Shown: positions 1-7,790 of the stretch, in pieces | How the letters are laid out: each line of letters begins with the position of its first letter | Numbering within the stretch: position 1 is the stretch's first letter | DNA from: Candidatus Kryptoniota bacterium | GTDB lineage: Bacteria > Bacteroidota > Ignavibacteria > Kryptoniales > JAKASW01 | Length of the DNA stretch: 50,452 nucleotides | Assembly (NCBI GenBank): GCA_024641705.1 | Contig: JAHECO010000029.1 | Span: forward strand, 1 to 50,452 | Reading direction: 5' to 3' | Made by a program: the position numbers and the translations under genes | Notes under the pieces: model-generated | The model's input: the letters and a program-made list of their open reading frames with translations, nothing else | The model's database searches: none | Told to the model about the DNA's origin: nothing

Positions 1-48
1 TATGCCAAGTTCTTTTATAAATTCATTGTCGAGAATAGAGTAACATAA

Positions 49-3000
49 ATGTTCCTTTCCAAGCTAGAGCTGCTGGGTTTCAAATCGTTCGCCACAAAAA
101 CCGAATTGACATTCAACGGGGGGATTACTGCCGTGGTCGGCCCTAACGGCTGCGGCAAAACCAACGTACTGGATTCGATACGCTGGGTGCTCGGCGAGCA
201 GCGCACGAGCATGCTGAGAAGCGACTCGATGGAGAACGTAATCTTCAACGGCGCGAAGAAGAGAAAACCCCTCGGGATGGCCGAGGTTACCATAACCATC
301 AAGAACGACAAGGGGGTCCTTCCGGTCGATTACACGGAAGTCAGCATTACCCGCCGGGTGTTCCGGTCTGGAGAGAGTGAGTACTTCATCAACCGCAATC
401 AATGCAGGTTGAAGGACATACAGGATATGCTGATGGATTCCGGAATGGCGGCGACGGCATATTCGGTTATCGAACTCAAGATGGTCGAGGACATCCTCCG
501 CGAAAACACGGACGAGAGAAGGAAGATGTTCGAGGAGGCCTCAGGGGTTACCAAGTACAAGGCGAGACGCCGGGCGGCCCTCGGCAAGCTGGAGGACGTG
601 CAGCGAGACCTTCTCCGTGTAAACGACCTCATCTCGGAAATAGAAAAGAAGGTGAACTCGCTCGAACGCCAGGCTAAGAAGGCGGAACAATACAAGAGAT
701 TCGTCGACGAGCTCGGCTCGCTGGAAAGACAGTACCTCTTCTCGGAGTACTACTCGATCAGAGGGAAGGTCGGGCCGCTGAAAGAAAGCCTCTCGATGAA
801 CGAAAGCGAGAAGGCCGATGCGCTGAGCAAACTATCCCATGAAGAAGAGCTGTTGAGACTTGTCCGCTCCGAGATCGAGGAGGTGGACAAGAGCCTCTCG
901 GCCGTGCGACTCCAGCGGTCGGACAAACAGGGAGAGCTTCACGGGATAGAAGAAGAGATTGCGGTCCTCATGGAGCGCAAGAGGGGACTCACCGAGAACA
1001 TCGCAGCCATGGAAGGGCGCAAGGTCGACCTCGCAAAAAAGAACGAAGCCCTCGCGACTCAAATCGAAGAGCTCAAGTTAAGCCAGGCCGAGACTGAAGA
1101 AGAGGAAAGGAACATGTCGGTCACTCTATCGGCCGAGCAGGAAAACTTCAAGAATTTCGAAAGGCAGCTCTTCTCCGCAAGGGAAAAATCGAATACGAGT
1201 CATGAGAACCTGATCAAGATTCTGAACGATTTGGCTTTGAAACAGAACGAGAGAGAAAGAGCGCATGCGAGGCTCGAACGGGTCCGTTCCCATGACGAAG
1301 AGTTGATGGCGAGGAAGAGCCAGGTAGAGGAGGAGAAGGCGCAGCTTCTCGACAAGTTGCAGACCTCCCGGACGGAGAAAGAGAAGTTCTCGTCGCAGAT
1401 AGAGAGTGAGAAAGCGAAGCTGAGCGACCTCGAGCGCCACAGAGAAGGACTCTTCAGCGAAGTCGACCACAAGAAATCCGACGCCCAGAAACTTAGAGAC
1501 ACGATTCAGGCGAACGATGCACGCATCGACTTCCTCAACGGGCTTGTCGAGCATCTTGAGGGAGTACCGGATGGGGCCAAGGCCCTTGCACGCGGCGAAA
1601 TAAGCGGCCTGCCGAAGTTCGACATCCTGAGTGATGTCTTCTATGTCGAACCCGAGTACAGAATAGCCGCCGAATCGATCCTGGGCGATGCATCCAATTT
1701 CCTCGTGTCCCCGGACGAGCACGTCGCACTAAGCGCCGTCGATGCCCTGCGAAGCCATGACCTCGGTAAAGTCACTTTTGTCTGCCTTGACCGTCTCCAG
1801 AAGGGCGGGCCCCGGCAGAGCAGTATTGCGTTCAAGAGACTGCTCGATCACGTCCAGATGAGTTCGGAGCACGAGCCGTTGGGGAAGTATTTCTTCGAGA
1901 ATGTTGCTATCGTCGAAAGCTTCTCCGAGGCGGAGAAAATCCTGAGGGAAGATCCCGCCGTCCTGTGCGTGAACTTCACGGGGGACGTGTACTCGGCAAA
2001 GGGTATCATCCGGGGCGGCAGCACGAGGAGAACCGAAGGCGGAAGGGTCGGAAAACTGCGACAGCTCGAAGAACTCAAGGGCGAACAGTCGAGGCTTGTG
2101 CAGGAACTGTCCGGGCTAGACAAATCCATCGAAGTTCTCCAGAAGGAGATAGATTCACTGCCGATAAAATCGGGGAACGAGACTCTGAGGACTCTCGAAC
2201 TGCAGCTTGCCCGCGTGGAGCAATCCAGCGTTGAGAGCGAGCACAGCCTTCAGAACCTCGAAACGCAGCTCGCCGACATGGAAGCCCGCTTGTCCAAGCT
2301 GAATGCGGAGCTGACCGAAGCCCAGGCCGAACTCGATTCAGTGGAACACGTTCTTACCGAACTCAATTCCGTCAAGAGCTCCGCCGACCGCGAGTACCAG
2401 GCTTCTCTGGAAGAGCTGAAAGTAATCGAAGACGAATATCGTCTCAAGAATGAACAACTCAGAGATGCTCAGGCTCAACATATCGAATGTATAAACAAAC
2501 TTAATTTCCTGAAACGGGAAGTCGAGTCTTCCCAGGAACAGGTCAGCACCAATCTTGACGGGATATCAAGGGCCGACGAAGATATCAATTCCGCAAGGCT
2601 TGCCATCGAACAACTGCAGCAGAAACTCACCGAACTTGAAGAAGGCAGGGGAAATCTGAGGCACGAGATCGAGGCACTTGACGGACAGGCAAACGAGTTC
2701 GGAATGAGGCTCGCTGAAAAGAAATCAGCCGAAGAGGGCGAAGAGAACAAGCTGAAGGAAGCCCGTTCGAGCCACGACTCCGCGGTGGAGGCGGTGCATC
2801 AGGTAAGCCTCAAGATAAGCGAACTCGAAGCGCAGGCCAGGGGAATTGTAGAGCGCGCCCAGGAGGAGTTCAATTTCGATATCACCCAGCAGTCTGCCGA
2901 ATCGATGAACCTCCCCGCCGATTTCGACATAGGTGCCGCGCGGGAGAGGGTGAACTACCTCCGAGGAAGGGTGGAGTCTTTCGGCCCGGTAAACCTCGTC

Positions 3001-3594
3001 GCTTTTTCCGAGTACAGCGAGGAAAAGCAAAGATACGATTTCCTGGTGGCCCAGAGGACCGATTTACTGGAGGCGGAAAAGACGCTGAGCACGACCATCG
3101 ACGAGATAAACCACACTGCCCATCAGAAATTTCTCGAGACTTTCGAGCAGATCTCGGAAAACTTCAAGACTACCTTCCAGAGTCTGTTCGACGGAGGGGA
3201 GGCCGACCTGAGGCTCGAGCCGAACATCGACCCGCTGGAGGCAAAGATAGAAATCATAGCGAAGCCTGCAGGCAAGCGGCCGCAGTCGATAGACCTGTTG
3301 TCGGCCGGTGAAAAGACGCTTACCGCAATTGCTCTCCTTTTCGCGATCTACCTCGTCAAGCCGAGCCCGTTCTGCATCCTAGATGAAGTCGACGGCCCGC
3401 TGGACGACAACAACACCGACAATTATGTCAGGATGATAAGGAAGTTCTCTAACGACACCCAGTTTATTGTCATTACACATAACAAACGCACGATGGAAGC
3501 CGCCGACACACTCTACGGTGTTACCATGGAAGAGCAGGGCGTCTCGAAAGTAGTTGCCGTGAGGTTTGTGGACGACTGGGTGATGAACCAGTGA
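49..3594 (+). CDS. smc: Chromosome segregation protein SMC
   Basis: Full-length SMC ATPase of 1181 residues that organises and helps segregate chromosomal DNA, normally with ScpA and ScpB, neither of which is in the window. The N-terminal head has Walker A GPNGCGKT at residues 31-38. Two long charged coiled coils flank a hinge around residues 505-670. The C-terminal head has the signature LSAGEKTLTAIALL starting near 1084 and Walker B FCILDEVD with D1112 and E1113. The signature reads LSAGE rather than the usual LSGGE, and the D-loop reads DGPLDDNN. The gene starts with ATG after a short AT-rich leader and ends in a GTGA overlap with the next gene, so it opens a tightly coupled run. Confidence 0.97.
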   Translation: MFLSKLELLGFKSFATKTELTFNGGITAVVGPNGCGKTNVLDSIRWVLGEQRTSMLRSDSMENVIFNGAKKRKPLGMAEVTITIKNDKGVLPVDYTEVSITRRVFRSGESEYFINRNQCRLKDIQDMLMDSGMAATAYSVIELKMVEDILRENTDERRKMFEEASGVTKYKARRRAALGKLEDVQRDLLRVNDLISEIEKKVNSLERQAKKAEQYKRFVDELGSLERQYLFSEYYSIRGKVGPLKESLSMNESEKADALSKLSHEEELLRLVRSEIEEVDKSLSAVRLQRSDKQGELHGIEEEIAVLMERKRGLTENIAAMEGRKVDLAKKNEALATQIEELKLSQAETEEEERNMSVTLSAEQENFKNFERQLFSAREKSNTSHENLIKILNDLALKQNERERAHARLERVRSHDEELMARKSQVEEEKAQLLDKLQTSRTEKEKFSSQIESEKAKLSDLERHREGLFSEVDHKKSDAQKLRDTIQANDARIDFLNGLVEHLEGVPDGAKALARGEISGLPKFDILSDVFYVEPEYRIAAESILGDASNFLVSPDEHVALSAVDALRSHDLGKVTFVCLDRLQKGGPRQSSIAFKRLLDHVQMSSEHEPLGKYFFENVAIVESFSEAEKILREDPAVLCVNFTGDVYSAKGIIRGGSTRRTEGGRVGKLRQLEELKGEQSRLVQELSGLDKSIEVLQKEIDSLPIKSGNETLRTLELQLARVEQSSVESEHSLQNLETQLADMEARLSKLNAELTEAQAELDSVEHVLTELNSVKSSADREYQASLEELKVIEDEYRLKNEQLRDAQAQHIECINKLNFLKREVESSQEQVSTNLDGISRADEDINSARLAIEQLQQKLTELEEGRGNLRHEIEALDGQANEFGMRLAEKKSAEEGEENKLKEARSSHDSAVEAVHQVSLKISELEAQARGIVERAQEEFNFDITQQSAESMNLPADFDIGAARERVNYLRGRVESFGPVNLVAFSEYSEEKQRYDFLVAQRTDLLEAEKTLSTTIDEINHTAHQKFLETFEQISENFKTTFQSLFDGGEADLRLEPNIDPLEAKIEIIAKPAGKRPQSIDLLSAGEKTLTAIALLFAIYLVKPSPFCILDEVDGPLDDNNTDNYVRMIRKFSNDTQFIVITHNKRTMEAADTLYGVTMEEQGVSKVVAVRFVDDWVMNQ

Positions 3595-4304
3595 CGGGTT
3601 TGACTCCCAAGGTGTTCGTCGATTTTGACGGGACCATCACCAGGGTCGACGTCGGAAATTCGTTCTTCCGGAAGTTCGGCAACGAAGAAGAATCCCTGAA
3701 GGCGGTAGCGAAATGGAAGAGCGGCGAACTTTCAGGGAGCGGGCTACTCGTGAAGGAAGCCGAGTATGTCGATGTCAGTGAAACGGAAGCGCGTGAGTTT
3801 TCCAGGTCCTGTGAGATCGACGCGGCCTTCGCAAAGTTCCGTTCCCTGTGCACCGATCACGGTATCGAAATCACGATACTGAGCGACGGCCTGGATTTCT
3901 ATATCGCAGAGATACTGGAAGCAAACGGACTGAGCGGAATACCGTTTTACTCCAACAGCGTCCGATTCGACACGCGCAAAATCAGCGTCGAGCTTCCGTA
4001 CGAATCAGGCTGCACCAAGTGCGCCAACTGCAAGGGCCACCAGATCCTGATGAGGACCGGCCCCGACGACGTTGTCGTGTATATCGGCAACGGATTTTCC
4101 GACCGTTGCGCGGTGGAGTACGCCGATATGGTTTTTGCCAAGGACGACCTCCTGAAATACTGTGAAGAGAACAACATCACCTATTATCCCTACCAGAGTT
4201 TCGACGACGTACTGGCGAAATTCGGCAAAGCCGTGATGTCCGGGACTTTTCGCAAACGACATCGCGCCGAATTGAAGCGAAGAGAGGCCTACTTAACAGA
4301 GTGA
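3591..4304 (+). CDS. HAD-superfamily (MtnX-like, HAD-IB) phosphatase
   Basis: Predicted cytoplasmic phosphoserine-phosphatase-like hydrolase of 237 residues. Motif I is FVDFDGT with nucleophile D11 and acid/base D13. Motif II is LSDGLDFY, and motif IV is IGNGFSDRCA. A small cysteine cluster C141-x2-C144-x2-C147 lies in the region where MtnX proteins also carry cysteines. MtnX dephosphorylates a methionine-salvage intermediate, but no other salvage gene is nearby. The neighbours are smc and a lipid-type membrane methyltransferase, so the substrate is open. The start is GTG, overlapping the smc stop as GTGA, which implies coupled translation. Confidence 0.8.
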   Translation: MTGLTPKVFVDFDGTITRVDVGNSFFRKFGNEEESLKAVAKWKSGELSGSGLLVKEAEYVDVSETEAREFSRSCEIDAAFAKFRSLCTDHGIEITILSDGLDFYIAEILEANGLSGIPFYSNSVRFDTRKISVELPYESGCTKCANCKGHQILMRTGPDDVVVYIGNGFSDRCAVEYADMVFAKDDLLKYCEENNITYYPYQSFDDVLAKFGKAVMSGTFRKRHRAELKRREAYLTE

Positions 4305-4900
4305 CAGATAATCCTTCAAATAGGAATTGGAGAAATTACCTGTTTACCTACCGCAGTTACACACCGATTCCATTTCTGCTCGTCATGCTCTTCTTCGCGA
4401 AGCCGACGCCTCTGTCTCTTGCCCTCGGTTTCATTACCGCACTCCTGGGAGAACTGATCCGCTTCTGGGGCGTCTCATACGCGGGAAGCGAAACACGGAC
4501 GACGGGAACTGTTGGCGGAACCCAGCTCGTAACGAGCGGTCCCTATTCTTATCTAAGGAATCCGCTGTATCTCGGTAACATACTGATGTACCTCGGCATA
4601 GGGATTATGTCGAATGCGCTCATGCCGTATCTCCCTCTCGTAGCGCTGGTCTATTTCATCTTCCAGTATTCGGGAATCGTTACACTTGAAGAAGAATACC
4701 TGGCCCGGACTTTCGCCGACTGGGACGAATACAGAAGGCATGTCGGGAGATTCCTCCCGCGGATGAAGCGCTTTCGCGCCGGCGCTGCACTCGAGCCCGA
4801 TTATTTGCGGGCACTTCGTTCGGAGCGGTCTTCGCTTCTGGCGTTGAGTTCCATCTCCATTATCCTGGTGCTCTTGTTCGTGTTGAGAGGTGCAGCTTGA
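4301..4900 (+). CDS. Isoprenylcysteine carboxyl methyltransferase (ICMT/PEMT) family membrane protein
   Basis: Integral membrane protein of 199 residues with about four or five hydrophobic segments. It carries the family signature SGPYSYLRNPLYLGN near residues 84-98, and the later EEEYLARTFADWDEY stretch also matches bacterial ICMT/PEMT-like proteins, which use S-adenosylmethionine to methylate lipids or other small substrates at the membrane. A last hydrophobic helix ends the protein. The start is GTG, overlapping the previous stop, and the stop overlaps the TTG start of lpxB. Sitting between a phosphatase and lipid A genes suggests a lipid substrate, but this is inference. Confidence 0.82.
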   Translation: MTDNPSNRNWRNYLFTYRSYTPIPFLLVMLFFAKPTPLSLALGFITALLGELIRFWGVSYAGSETRTTGTVGGTQLVTSGPYSYLRNPLYLGNILMYLGIGIMSNALMPYLPLVALVYFIFQYSGIVTLEEEYLARTFADWDEYRRHVGRFLPRMKRFRAGAALEPDYLRALRSERSSLLALSSISIILVLLFVLRGAA

Positions 4901-6039
4901 GTAGGACAATGATGATAATTGCCGGCGAGGCATCGGGCGACAAACATGCGGCGCACCTGGTGGAGAGCCTGAAGAAGAAGGAAGATGTCAGGCTGATCGG
5001 CATCGGCGGCGACAAGATGAAGGATGCCGGCGTGGAACTTCTGCATCATGCCGGCGAAATGTCCGTCATGGGTTTCTCGGATATCGTTTCGAAATTGCCC
5101 TTTCTCAGGAGGGTAAGGAAAGACCTGCTGAACTCAATTAAAACAGAGAAGCCTTCCGCCGTGATACTTGTCGACTACCCCGGTTTCAACCTTAGGTTCG
5201 CAAGCCTCGCGAAAAAGAACGGGCTTAAGGTCATCTACTTTATCAGCCCGCAGATTTGGGCGTGGGGAAAGAAGCGAATCGAGAAAATCAGGCAGACGGT
5301 CGACCTGATGCTGACGATCTTCAAGTTTGAAGAAGACATGTACAGACAGGACGGTGTAGACGCCCACTTCGTAGGTCATCCACTAATGGATGAGATGCCT
5401 TCCCATACGGCATCGGAGATCGAAGATTTTCGGCGGTCCTTTTCGGTGGCTAACGACGAGAAGCTGCTGGCACTCTTTCCCGGGAGCAGGCTGCAGGAAG
5501 TTAATCGCATCCTTCCGGTTATGCTGGAATCCGTTGGGATGCTTGGAAAGGAATTACTGTCGTCGGGCACCAGGCTGAAGGTGGTTATCGGTTGCGCGCC
5601 TGGAATTGAACATGATATCTATGAGGGGATAGTGAAGAAGTCGGGCGCAGATGTGCGGTTCAGCCGCGACCCCGATTTGTTGATGAGTGCTGCCGAGGCA
5701 GGCATGGTCAAAAGCGGCACGGCCACGCTGGAGTCGGCACTCCACGATCTCCCGATCGTAGTCGTTTACAAAACGAGCTGGTTTAATTATCTGATCGGGC
5801 GTATGCTCGTAAAACTGAAATCTATCTCGCTTGTGAACATAGTTGCCCGCAACATGATCGTCGAGGAACTGGTTCAAAGCGACTTCACAGCCGCGAGGGC
5901 GGCATCAGTAGCAGGAGACCTTCTCACCAGGAAAGATATCGTGGACGACATACGGCGTAAATACTCCGGGCTCAGGGCTGTAATCGGAGGGAAGGGCGCA
6001 TCTGATCGTGCCGCCGAGTTGATTCTGAAATCGATCTGA
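4897..6039 (+). CDS. lpxB: Lipid-A-disaccharide synthase LpxB
   Basis: GT19 glycosyltransferase of 380 residues that joins UDP-diacylglucosamine and lipid X to make the lipid A disaccharide at the inner membrane. Visible family motifs are IAGEASGDKHAAHLV near the N-terminus, ISPQIWAWGKKRI, LFPGSRLQEVNRILP and SGTATLESALHDLPIVV. Length is normal. The chosen start is TTG at 4897, overlapping the upstream TGA as TTGA; an ATG at 4909 is possible but would trim only four residues. lpxK follows after four bases, so consecutive lipid A steps are encoded together. Confidence 0.96.
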   Translation: MSRTMMIIAGEASGDKHAAHLVESLKKKEDVRLIGIGGDKMKDAGVELLHHAGEMSVMGFSDIVSKLPFLRRVRKDLLNSIKTEKPSAVILVDYPGFNLRFASLAKKNGLKVIYFISPQIWAWGKKRIEKIRQTVDLMLTIFKFEEDMYRQDGVDAHFVGHPLMDEMPSHTASEIEDFRRSFSVANDEKLLALFPGSRLQEVNRILPVMLESVGMLGKELLSSGTRLKVVIGCAPGIEHDIYEGIVKKSGADVRFSRDPDLLMSAAEAGMVKSGTATLESALHDLPIVVVYKTSWFNYLIGRMLVKLKSISLVNIVARNMIVEELVQSDFTAARAASVAGDLLTRKDIVDDIRRKYSGLRAVIGGKGASDRAAELILKSI

Positions 6040-6043
6040 ATAA

Positions 6044-7096
6044 ATGCATCAAAGTGTAAGGAACATATTGCTTCCTGTCAGCGCACTCTACGGAGGCGCC
6101 GTTGCGGTACGCAATTTCAGTTATGACAGGGGACTCCTGAAGGTGAGGAAGCTACCTGCCCTGGTCGTTTCGGTGGGCAATATCTCGGTGGGCGGGTCTG
6201 GAAAGACACCGTTTGCCATGTACCTCGCCGATAAACTGCTTCTTCTCGGGAAAAGGCCTGCCGTCCTGTCAAGGGGGTACAAGCGCCTGACCGACGAGCT
6301 TGTCGTTGCCTGCCCGGAGAAGGGTTACCAGGCCGACGCCGAGACGATGGGGGATGAGCCGATGCTGATCTCACATCGATTGCCGCAGATACCTGTAGCG
6401 GTTCACGCGGATAGATACCGGGCGGGGATGGCGGTCCTCGAGCGATTCGGCGCAGACGTATTTATCCTTGATGACGGGTTGCAGTACCGGGAGCTGCACA
6501 GAGATCTCGATTTTGTTCTGATGAACCACGCGCTGTCCGACCTGAACGACACGTATTTGCCCACCGGCAACCTGAGGGATTCGAAGAGACGTTTGATGCA
6601 GGCGGACGTTGTCGTCCTTACAGCTCACACGAGTTTTGCGGCCGGCGCAGACCGGACGAGCATCCTGGCCCGTTACACAGGTGCTCCTGTTTCGGGAATC
6701 AGTTTTGTTGCCTCGGATCTGTCCGACCATGCAGGGGTGCGCGTCGCGGTTGAGACCCTGCGGGACAAGGAAGTAGTCGGTTTCTGCGGAATCGCGAACG
6801 CCGGGCCGTTCCATGAAACCCTGAATGACATTGCCGGGAAAACCGTACCACTCAAGGGATTCCGTGACCACCACTGGTACGACGAGTACGACATAGATGA
6901 GGTGTTTGAGGGTAACGACGAGAGAATTGCCGTCACGACGGCAAAGGACGCGGCGCGCATTTTCGGGAACGAAGAGTTCGCTGAAATGGATGAGATGAGA
7001 CGCATATACTCGTTGAACGAAAAGGCGGTCGTAAATTTCGGTGCTGAACACATAGACAAGGCGCTGAGCGAAGTATTCGGGAATGTTTATGCATAG
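6044..7096 (+). CDS. lpxK: Tetraacyldisaccharide 4'-kinase LpxK
   Basis: Inner-membrane-associated kinase of 350 residues that adds the 4'-phosphate to the lipid A precursor made by LpxB. The N-terminus holds a membrane-facing helix and then VGNISVGGSGKTP, with the P-loop at residues 49-55. FILDDGLQYRELHRDLD around residues 141-157 is the conserved LpxK motif that includes the catalytic aspartates. The C-terminal half has the usual VTTAKDAAR stretch. The gene follows lpxB by four bases and its last 14 bases overlap the next gene. Confidence 0.95.
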   Translation: MHQSVRNILLPVSALYGGAVAVRNFSYDRGLLKVRKLPALVVSVGNISVGGSGKTPFAMYLADKLLLLGKRPAVLSRGYKRLTDELVVACPEKGYQADAETMGDEPMLISHRLPQIPVAVHADRYRAGMAVLERFGADVFILDDGLQYRELHRDLDFVLMNHALSDLNDTYLPTGNLRDSKRRLMQADVVVLTAHTSFAAGADRTSILARYTGAPVSGISFVASDLSDHAGVRVAVETLRDKEVVGFCGIANAGPFHETLNDIAGKTVPLKGFRDHHWYDEYDIDEVFEGNDERIAVTTAKDAARIFGNEEFAEMDEMRRIYSLNEKAVVNFGAEHIDKALSEVFGNVYA

Positions 7097-7787
7097 AATC
7101 GGTATGTCGGATTGCGGAGCGAAGAACGATATGTATCGGAAGTTTCTGCTGAGACTTCCGGACTCCGAAGTCGTTGTCGTCGGAAAGGGGAACGAGAACG
7201 AGCTCGAGAATTGTGAAGGACTTGTTCTGACGGGCGGCGAGGATGTGGCCCCCGAGTTATATGGAGACTGGTCGGACGAGACCGTCCACCTAAATCCTGA
7301 ACGCGATGGAGTGGAATTCAAACTCATTGATACGGCGGTCCGGATGCACCGGCCGATACTAGGCATTTGCAGGGGCCTGCAGGTGCTCAACGTATATTTC
7401 GGCGGGACGTTGGTTATAGATCTTGAAAAATATTACGGCAGGAATCACAAAGCCCCGTCGGAAAATGAAGACGGACGTCACGGCGTCAGACTTTCCGCGG
7501 GCACGAATCTCATGACATTCATCAGGCAAGAGTCGGGAGAGGTGAACAGCGCGCACCATCAGGCGGCCGACAGGATCGGCAGCGGGTTGAAAGTCGCCGC
7601 GAGAGCGGAAGACGGGACTGTTGAGGCGATCGAAGGAAACGATGATTTACCGAGCCGAATTATCTCGGTACAATGGCATCCGGAGAGAATGCAATTCGAG
7701 TCCCCGTTTGCGCGGGGAGTGCTCGACATGTTCGGCTCTTGCCTTTCAAATAATCATAACTCAGAAAAATATGCACATGGAGGTTAG
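7083..7787 (+). CDS. Class I glutamine amidotransferase, peptidase C26 (gamma-glutamyl-GABA hydrolase-like)
   Basis: Cytoplasmic gamma-glutamyl hydrolase of 234 residues. TGGEDVAPELYGD near residue 51 is the C26 signature. The nucleophile is C96 in GICRGLQVLN, and the His-Glu pair is H199 and E201 in VQWHPER. Members of this family (PuuD and relatives) hydrolyse gamma-glutamyl amides in putrescine degradation or similar pathways. No other puu gene is present. The ATG start lies inside the end of lpxK (14-base overlap), so it is probably translated by coupling. ppdK follows after three bases. Confidence 0.86.
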   Translation: MFMHRIGMSDCGAKNDMYRKFLLRLPDSEVVVVGKGNENELENCEGLVLTGGEDVAPELYGDWSDETVHLNPERDGVEFKLIDTAVRMHRPILGICRGLQVLNVYFGGTLVIDLEKYYGRNHKAPSENEDGRHGVRLSAGTNLMTFIRQESGEVNSAHHQAADRIGSGLKVAARAEDGTVEAIEGNDDLPSRIISVQWHPERMQFESPFARGVLDMFGSCLSNNHNSEKYAHGG

Positions 7788-7790
7788 AAA

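Noticed and set aside
3591-4304. Firm assignment as methionine-salvage MtnX
   Set aside because: Only family-level motifs support it, and no mtn gene is nearby; kept as MtnX-like.
6371-7390. Reverse-strand open frame of 339 codons across lpxK and the amidotransferase gene
   Set aside because: Shadow of two real forward genes; composition is arginine- and serine-rich without a fold pattern.
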